A program made the translations under genes and the position numbers. The notes beneath the pieces were generated by a model. The model saw only the letters and a program-made list of their open reading frames with translations, did not search any database and was not told the origin of the DNA. Positions 31,303 through 35,870 of a DNA stretch of 35,870 bases are shown one piece after another. The stretch comes from Bryobacterales bacterium. GTDB taxonomy: Bacteria; Acidobacteriota; Terriglobia; Bryobacterales; Bryobacteraceae. Each line of letters starts with the position of its first letter. The first letter of the stretch is position 1. The stretch lies in assembly GCA_009697455.1 (NCBI GenBank), contig SHUI01000012.1, positions 1 to 35,870 on the forward strand. Reading direction: 5' to 3'.

Positions 31303-32818
31303 AGAAGGCATATATAGCAACTCCAACGGCGAGCCATCCGGCGAACCTAATCCACGTTCGAACAGGCAGGCCGAGCATTAAGAGTAAGCACATCGCGATC
31401 CCGATGAGCGGCACCCAGGGAACAAACGGAGTGCGGAAGGCGCGGGGCCGGTCTGGATCGGTACGGCGCAATATGATGATGCCGGCGCACACCACCAGAT
31501 ACGCGAAGAGCGTCCCGATGCTCGTGAGCGCGGCCGACGCATTGATGTCGAGAACCAGGGCGCTTACCGCGACCACCGCGCCCGTGAGGATGGTGGGCAT
31601 CATCGGCGTCCGGAACCGTGGATGAAGGCGCGAAAAGGCCTTTGGCAGCAGGCCGTCCCGGGCCATCGCCATGAAGATGCGCGGCTGGCCAAGCTGAAAC
31701 ACCAGCAGCGTCGTGGTCATACCCGCAAGCGCTCCGGCGTTCACAAGCGCCTGCGCGAAGCGGTTTCCCGTGGACGCGAGCGCGGTCGCGACCGGCGCAG
31801 CGTCGTCGAAATATCGCGAATACGGGAGCATGCCGGTGAGCACAAGCGACACGAAAATGTACAGCACGGAACTTGCCGCGAGCGACGCAATCATCCCGAT
31901 CGGCATGTCGCGCTGTGGATTCCGCGACTCCTCGGCCATCGTTGACACCGCGTCGAATCCAATGAACGCGAAGAAGACGATGGGCGCCGCGCCCAGGATT
32001 CCTGTAATGCCCTTCGGCGCGAACGGGTGCCAGTTGCCGGGGTTCACGTAGAACGCGCCGAACGCAATAAAGAACGTGACAATCCCGACCTTCAGGATGA
32101 CAACCGCCGTGTTCACTCTTGCCGACTCGCGAATTCCGTAAACGGAAAGCGCCGTGACAAGCACCACGATGAACATCGCGGGAACGTTGAAAGCGAAGCC
32201 GTACGGGAGATCGACCGACGAGAACGAGAGGCGCGCGGCGGCGAGTTGGTCCGGATGACTCCAGATATCGACCGCGGTGATGTGATCCTTCACGAGCCAC
32301 AACGGGAACCGTATACCGGTCAGATTTCCGACGAGCGCGACGAAATAATCGCCCCACGACAGAGCGATCGTGACGTTGCCGATCGCGTATTCCAGAATGA
32401 GGTCCCACCCGATAATCCAGGCGGCAAGCTCGCCGAGGCTGGCATAACCAAAAGTGTATGCGGACCCTGCAACGGGTACCATCGCCGTGAATTCGGCGTA
32501 GCAGAGCGCCGCGAAGGCGCAACAGATCGCCGCGGCCAGGAACGAAAAGACTACGGCGGGTCCCGCCCCCGCGCGGCCCATCTCGCCGCCCACGAGCAAC
32601 GTGAAGACAGGCGTGTCGATCCAGGAAGACGGCGCTGCGGATTGCGTGCCCGCGGCCGCGGTCCCGGTGAGCGCGAAGATCCCGCTGCCGATGATGGCGC
32701 CGATGCCCATGGCCGTAAGGTCCCAGGGGCCGAGTTCCCGCCTCATCTTCCGGTCGGGATGCTCGGATTCCGAGACAAGCTGATCGGCCGGCTTTGTCCT
32801 GAAAATCTGTCGAGTCAC
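31256..32818 (-). CDS. APC-family cationic-type amino acid permease
   Basis: A 520-residue inner-membrane transporter. It has the APC signature in the first helix (GPWDLTAMGIGAIIGSGIFA; G-x-G-S-G-I-F substrate motif), about 12-13 hydrophobic segments, the FAFIGFDAVSTMAEESRNPQ segment (helix 6 region) and PRIFMAMARDGLLP. This layout matches the CAT/YhdG-like branch that moves amino acids by proton coupling or exchange. The GTG start at 32818 has TACCCT ending ten bases upstream, close to leaderless spacing. It is divergent from the ElaA-type gene with only 31 bases between them. The specific amino acid is not resolved. Confidence 0.92.
   Translation of the reverse strand: MTRQIFRTKPADQLVSESEHPDRKMRRELGPWDLTAMGIGAIIGSGIFALTGTAAAGTQSAAPSSWIDTPVFTLLVGGEMGRAGAGPAVVFSFLAAAICCAFAALCYAEFTAMVPVAGSAYTFGYASLGELAAWIIGWDLILEYAIGNVTIALSWGDYFVALVGNLTGIRFPLWLVKDHITAVDIWSHPDQLAAARLSFSSVDLPYGFAFNVPAMFIVVLVTALSVYGIRESARVNTAVVILKVGIVTFFIAFGAFYVNPGNWHPFAPKGITGILGAAPIVFFAFIGFDAVSTMAEESRNPQRDMPIGMIASLAASSVLYIFVSLVLTGMLPYSRYFDDAAPVATALASTGNRFAQALVNAGALAGMTTTLLVFQLGQPRIFMAMARDGLLPKAFSRLHPRFRTPMMPTILTGAVVAVSALVLDINASAALTSIGTLFAYLVVCAGIIILRRTDPDRPRAFRTPFVPWVPLIGIAMCLLLMLGLPVRTWIRFAGWLAVGVAIYAFYGSKHSGLRDAAPRR
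31311..31319 (-). promoter_or_regulatory. Extended -10 element inside the permease 3' end
   Basis: On the minus strand TGC precedes TATATA (31316 down to 31311). The predicted transcription start is about two bases before the ATG at 31302. The element lies within the coding region of the APC permease. Confidence 0.4.
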
Positions 32819-32827
32819 AGACGACTA

Positions 32828-32836
32828 GGGTACCAT
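32828..32836. promoter_or_regulatory. Overlapping divergent -10 elements around GGTACC
   Basis: Plus strand: TACCAT (32831-32836) ends 14 bases before the ATG at 32850. Minus strand: TACCCT (32833 down to 32828) ends ten bases before the GTG at 32818. They share the palindrome GGTACC, so both genes may be read from one compact element. The hexamers match the consensus only at four and three positions. Confidence 0.3.
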
Positions 32837-32849
32837 CTGAGAAAAGCCG

Positions 32850-33302
32850 ATGTCTGGAAAACTCATCTGGCACTTCCGCCCTTTCGTGGACCTCTCGGTT
32901 GCGGAGGTCTACGAGGCGCTCGCCGCGAGACAAGAGGTGTTCGTCATCGAGCAGAACTGCGTGTTCCTGGACGCCGACGGTCTCGACTGCAGGGCGTGGC
33001 ACCTTTTGGGGCGCGTGGACGGAATGTTGATCGCGTACGCGCGCCTGCTTCCGCCCGGAGTCAAATACGAGGAAGCATCGATCGGCCGAGTCCTCACGAC
33101 CAAGTCCGGCCGCGGCCGCAATTTCGGTAGGGCACTAATGGCGGAAGCGATAAGCAGGATGGAAGAGTTGTTTCGAGCGCAGCCCATCCGCATCGGCGCG
33201 CAACTCCATCTTCAGCGCTTCTATGAGAGCTTCGGCTTCAAAGCGGCTTCAGAGGTCTACATGGAAGACGGCATTCCCCACATCGAAATGCTTCGTCATT
33301 AG
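32850..33302 (+). CDS. elaA: ElaA-type GNAT acetyltransferase
   Basis: A 150-residue cytoplasmic protein of the GNAT superfamily. The N-terminal pattern RQEVFVIEQNCVFLDADGLD, followed by AWHLLGRVDG, is the hallmark of the ElaA branch (R-x-x-VF-V-x-E-Q-x-C-x-x-x-D-x-D). The acetyl-CoA site is in IGRVLTTKSGRGRNFGRALM, where R-G-R-N-F-G replaces the commoner R-G-x-G-x-G. The C-terminal FYESFGFKAASEVYMEDGIP is also typical. The acyl acceptor is unknown. No Shine-Dalgarno sequence is evident. Its stop is eight bases from the end of gatB on the other strand. Confidence 0.88.
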   Translation: MSGKLIWHFRPFVDLSVAEVYEALAARQEVFVIEQNCVFLDADGLDCRAWHLLGRVDGMLIAYARLLPPGVKYEEASIGRVLTTKSGRGRNFGRALMAEAISRMEELFRAQPIRIGAQLHLQRFYESFGFKAASEVYMEDGIPHIEMLRH

Positions 33303-33310
33303 ACTGCGGA

Positions 33311-34789
33311 TCAACCCAGCTTCTTCTTCAGCATTTCGTTCACGGAGCCGGGGTTTGCCTGGCCGCGAGACGCTTTCATTGCCTGCCCCACCAGGAATCC
33401 GAGCACGGTCGCCTTGCCGCTCCGGTACTGCTCGACCTGCTTCGGATTCGCGGCCAGCACATCGTCGAGAATCCTGTCGAGCGCACCCGAGTCGCTGATC
33501 TGGCGCAGCCCTTCGCGCTCCATGATCGCCGATGCCGCCTCTCCCGTCTCAAGCATCTTGGGAAAAATGTCCTTCGCCAGCTTGCCTGAAAGCTCGCCCG
33601 CGCGGACCAGCGCAACCAACTCCCCCAGCCTTTCGGCGCTCACGGGCGATTCCGTAATGTCCTTACCCGCGGCGTTCAACGCTCCCATCAGATCGCCCAT
33701 CACCCAGTTCGCCGCTGCCCTCGGATCGTCCGAAACCGCGGCCGTCTTCTCGAAGTAATCGCTCATCGCTCGGGTGGTGGTAAGCACCTGCGCGTCATAC
33801 TCGCGCAGTCCGTAGCTCTCCATAAACCGCGTCCGCTTCGCCGAAGGAAGCTCCGGCATCCTGGCGCGAACACGCTCGCGCCAGGCGTCGCCGATTCGCA
33901 GCGGAACCAGGTCCGGCTCCGGGAAATACCGGTAATCGTGCGCATCCTCTTTGCTCCGCATGCCCACCGTGACGCCGCTCGCTACGTTGTAGAGACGCGT
34001 TTCCTGATGGATCGTGCCGCCAGCTTCGATAATCGCGACCTGCCGCGCGATCTCGTACTCGATCGCCGCCTTCACGAAGCGGAACGAATTCAGGTTCTTC
34101 ACCTCGGCGCGCGTGCCGAGCTTCTCCGTGCCTTTGAGCCGCACGGAAACGTTCGCGTCGCAGCGCAGGTGGCCCTTCTCCATGTCGCATGAGGAGGCTT
34201 CGACGAACTGCAATACCTGCTTCACTTCCGTCATGTACGCCACGGCTTCATCCGAACTGCGCATGTCCGGCTCGCTCACAATCTCGATGAGCGGCGTGCC
34301 GCAGCGATTCAGATCGACGTAGGTGTACTCGTCCGAATCCTTGAAGCCGTCGTGCACGCTCTTGCCCGCGTCGTCTTCCATATGAACGCGCGTGACGCCG
34401 ATACGTTTCTTTACGCCGTCGACGGTAATGTCCAGCCATCCGTGTTCTGAGAACGGCTGGTCGTACTGCGAAATCTGGTAGCCCTTGGGAAGGTCCGGGT
34501 AAAAATAATTTTTGCGCGCGAATTGCGACCGGTTGCGAATGGTGCAATTCAGCGCCAGCGCGGCTGCCACCGCGTGTTCCACTGCCTGACGGCTCAGAAC
34601 CGGAAGCGCGCCCGGCAGGCCGAGACACACCGGGCAAACGTTGGTGTTCGGCGGCGCCGCGAAGCTGGTTGGGCAACCGCAAAAAATCTTCGTCACCGTC
34701 GCCAGTTGCGCGTGAACCTCCAGCCCAATGACGGGTTCGTACCTCGCTACGATTTCCGGCGGAGCCAACTCCGCAAATGTGGAGGACAT
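33311..34789 (-). CDS. gatB: Aspartyl/glutamyl-tRNA(Asn/Gln) amidotransferase subunit B
   Basis: A 492-residue subunit of the GatCAB complex, which converts Glu-tRNA(Gln) or Asp-tRNA(Asn) to the amide form in the cytoplasm. Clear family motifs are YEPVIGLEVHAQL near the N-terminus, the zinc site IFCGCPTSF...CPVCLGLPG, KNYFYPDLPKGYQISQYDQP, EDDAGKSVHD, DLNRCGTPLIEIVSEPDMRS and RCDANVSVRLKG. The C-terminal YqeY-like helical domain ends NPGSVNEMLKKKLG. I choose the ATG at 34789 over the adjacent GTG at 34792 because a perfect TATAAT (34801 down to 34796) places transcription start exactly on that A. No gatA or gatC is next to it. The length is normal. Confidence 0.97.
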   Translation of the reverse strand: MSSTFAELAPPEIVARYEPVIGLEVHAQLATVTKIFCGCPTSFAAPPNTNVCPVCLGLPGALPVLSRQAVEHAVAAALALNCTIRNRSQFARKNYFYPDLPKGYQISQYDQPFSEHGWLDITVDGVKKRIGVTRVHMEDDAGKSVHDGFKDSDEYTYVDLNRCGTPLIEIVSEPDMRSSDEAVAYMTEVKQVLQFVEASSCDMEKGHLRCDANVSVRLKGTEKLGTRAEVKNLNSFRFVKAAIEYEIARQVAIIEAGGTIHQETRLYNVASGVTVGMRSKEDAHDYRYFPEPDLVPLRIGDAWRERVRARMPELPSAKRTRFMESYGLREYDAQVLTTTRAMSDYFEKTAAVSDDPRAAANWVMGDLMGALNAAGKDITESPVSAERLGELVALVRAGELSGKLAKDIFPKMLETGEAASAIMEREGLRQISDSGALDRILDDVLAANPKQVEQYRSGKATVLGFLVGQAMKASRGQANPGSVNEMLKKKLG

Positions 34790-34794
34790 CACAC

Positions 34795-34803
34795 TATTAT
34801 AGA
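34795..34803. promoter_or_regulatory. Shared palindromic -10 for gatB and the PLP-enzyme gene
   Basis: CTATTATAG is its own near-reverse complement. Minus strand: perfect TATAAT (34801 down to 34796), predicted start at 34789, the A of the gatB ATG. Plus strand: TATTAT (34795-34800) or TATAGA (34798-34803), predicted start at 34807 or exactly 34810, the ATG of the other gene. Neither gene has room for a ribosome binding site. Confidence 0.55.
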
Positions 34804-34809
34804 AGAGAC

Positions 34810-35870
34810 ATGCTTGTATCCGAACTTGAAACGCCCGCCCTGCTGATCGACCTGAACGTGATGGAGGCGAATCTCAGCCGCGTGGCAGCTTATGCGCGGA
34901 ACCACGATCTTCGCCTCAGGCCGCACACGAAGACACACAAATCCACGGCGGTCGGAAAGCTGCAACTCGCCTCGGGTGCGGCCGGACTAACCGTCGCAAA
35001 GGTAGGAGAGGCCGAAGTGATGATTGGCGCCCAGCCCCCCGAGCTTCTGGTTGCGTATCCGGTAATTGGCCGGAGCAAACTCGACCGTCTTATGGAAGTC
35101 GCGCCCAAGACGAAGCTTACCGTGGCGCTCGACAATCTGTTCTGCGCGCAACAACTCGCCGAGGCCGCCCGGCGCGCCCGCGTGGATGTCGGAGTGCTCG
35201 CGGAGGTTGACGTGGGCCTTGGCCGCGTTGGCGTTCAGCCCGGCGAGCAACTTGTTCAGCTTGCCATCAGCATTGACCGCCTGCCCCGTCTCAAGCTCGA
35301 AGGCATCGCGTTCTATCCTGGCCACATCAAATCCAACGACGAACAGGGCGAGCGTGACCTAAAGTCGCTGAGCGCCCTGGTGCAGTCGATTCTCGCCGAT
35401 TTCAAGCGCGCCGGAATCGAGTTGAAGATCGTGAGCGGCGGCTCGACGCCTGCCCTGTTCCATTCGCACGAAGTGGAAGGCGTCAACGAGATCCGTCCCG
35501 GTACGTACATCTACAACGACATGAATACGGTGATGAGCGGAGGTTGCGGCCTTGAGGACTGCGCGGCATCGATCATGGCGACCGTAGTTTCGACGGCGAA
35601 GACCGGCCAGATGATCATCGACGGCGGCTCAAAGACGTTTTCGTCGGACCGCTTGAATTTGTCGTCCGAAGTCACGTTCGGCCGTCTGAAGGAAGCACCC
35701 GAGGCGCAGTTCACGAAGATGAATGAAGAGCACGGCTACGTGGATATCCGCAGGGCCCAGCGGGAGTTTCAGATCGGCGATAGAGTGAACGTGATCCCCA
35801 ACCACGTTTGCGTGGCGGTAAATCTACACGAGAATGTTTACGGGGTTCGAAACGGGGAAGTGGAACAGGT
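34810..35870 (+). CDS. D-serine dehydratase/D-threonine aldolase-like PLP enzyme, cut at window end
   Basis: The first 353 residues of a fold-type III (alanine-racemase N-domain) PLP enzyme. The PLP lysine lies in LRPHTKTHK (K41 likely). Other family features are EVDVGLGRVGV, the FYPGHIKSND segment, KIVSGGSTPALF, the EIRPGTYIYNDMNTVMSG segment and, near the end, IPNHVCVAVNLHE, whose His and Cys bind the zinc or divalent metal of the DSD/DTA family. Such enzymes deaminate D-serine or cleave D-3-hydroxyamino acids to glycine and an aldehyde. The sequence does not settle which. It is divergent from gatB with 20 bases between the start codons and is probably leaderless. Only the last few tens of residues are missing. 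Confidence 0.9.
   Translation, partial: MLVSELETPALLIDLNVMEANLSRVAAYARNHDLRLRPHTKTHKSTAVGKLQLASGAAGLTVAKVGEAEVMIGAQPPELLVAYPVIGRSKLDRLMEVAPKTKLTVALDNLFCAQQLAEAARRARVDVGVLAEVDVGLGRVGVQPGEQLVQLAISIDRLPRLKLEGIAFYPGHIKSNDEQGERDLKSLSALVQSILADFKRAGIELKIVSGGSTPALFHSHEVEGVNEIRPGTYIYNDMNTVMSGGCGLEDCAASIMATVVSTAKTGQMIIDGGSKTFSSDRLNLSSEVTFGRLKEAPEAQFTKMNEEHGYVDIRRAQREFQIGDRVNVIPNHVCVAVNLHENVYGVRNGEVEQ

Noticed and set aside
31347-33002. Minus-strand frame of 551 codons overlapping the permease
   Set aside because: Out of frame with the clear APC permease, Arg/His-rich and without membrane segments.
32027-33130. Plus-strand frame of 367 codons opposite the permease
   Set aside because: Charged, repetitive translation typical of an antisense shadow; overlaps two well-supported genes.
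1-35870. CRISPR array, insertion sequence, phage or plasmid genes
   Set aside because: No regularly spaced direct repeats, transposase, integrase or replication motifs were found.

Overview
The window looks like chromosome from an Acidobacteriota member, most likely the Bryobacterales/Solibacter group. This rests on gene content, not on a marker gene: three very large Oar-type TonB-dependent receptors, a TPR plus CRTAC1/FG-GAP pair, a PSD1 (DUF1549/DUF1553) plus DUF1501 pair, an FMN hydroxyacid dehydrogenase with a Tat-like leader, and a GC-rich codon bias. I saw no rRNA, tRNA, CRISPR array, insertion sequence or phage gene.

Layout. 1-1698 (minus): a TPR protein and the start of a Tat-type FG-GAP protein, overlapping by 4 bases. 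1764-5141: Oar receptor 1. 5247-6385: a mutarotase-like secreted protein broken by a one-base frameshift. 6386-6985: non-coding, with two hairpins. 6986-7306: a small unknown protein. 7293-9772 (minus): a small membrane protein and an Asp-box (BNR) propeller protein interrupted by an in-frame TAG. 9773-10155: a structured leader region. 10156-14206: PSD1, DUF1501 and FGE-like operon. 14181-18301 (minus): a peptide-type ABC transporter of two permeases, a binding lipoprotein and one ATPase, with overlapping genes. 18405-22369: an operon of pentaheme cytochrome c, FMN alpha-hydroxyacid dehydrogenase, HGSNAT/NagX-like membrane protein and AGE-family epimerase. 22489-25566 and 26137-29346: Oar receptors 2 and 3. 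29481-32818 (minus): zinc-ribbon membrane protein, phosphodiesterase/phosphatase and APC amino-acid permease. 32850-33302: ElaA-type acetyltransferase. 33311-34789 (minus): gatB. 34810 to the end: D-serine dehydratase/D-threonine aldolase-like PLP enzyme, cut by the window edge.

The overall picture is a polymer- and amino-sugar-scavenging heterotroph. Oar receptors would import large substrates, the AGE epimerase and HGSNAT-like protein point to amino-sugar handling, and the ABC transporter and APC permease to peptide and amino-acid uptake. The best candidate for an undescribed system is the 18405-22369 operon, where an exported-looking FMN dehydrogenase is paired with a five-heme cytochrome.

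Two further themes stand out. Many non-receptor genes have a -10-like hexamer ending about 5-14 bases before the start codon, which predicts leaderless or near-leaderless transcripts; in two divergent gene pairs the opposing -10 elements overlap in one palindrome. The Oar genes and most internal operon genes instead have clear Shine-Dalgarno sequences. Also, two genes within 3 kb carry single-base lesions (frameshift near 5985, TAG at 8814-8816), which are either real decay or assembly errors.
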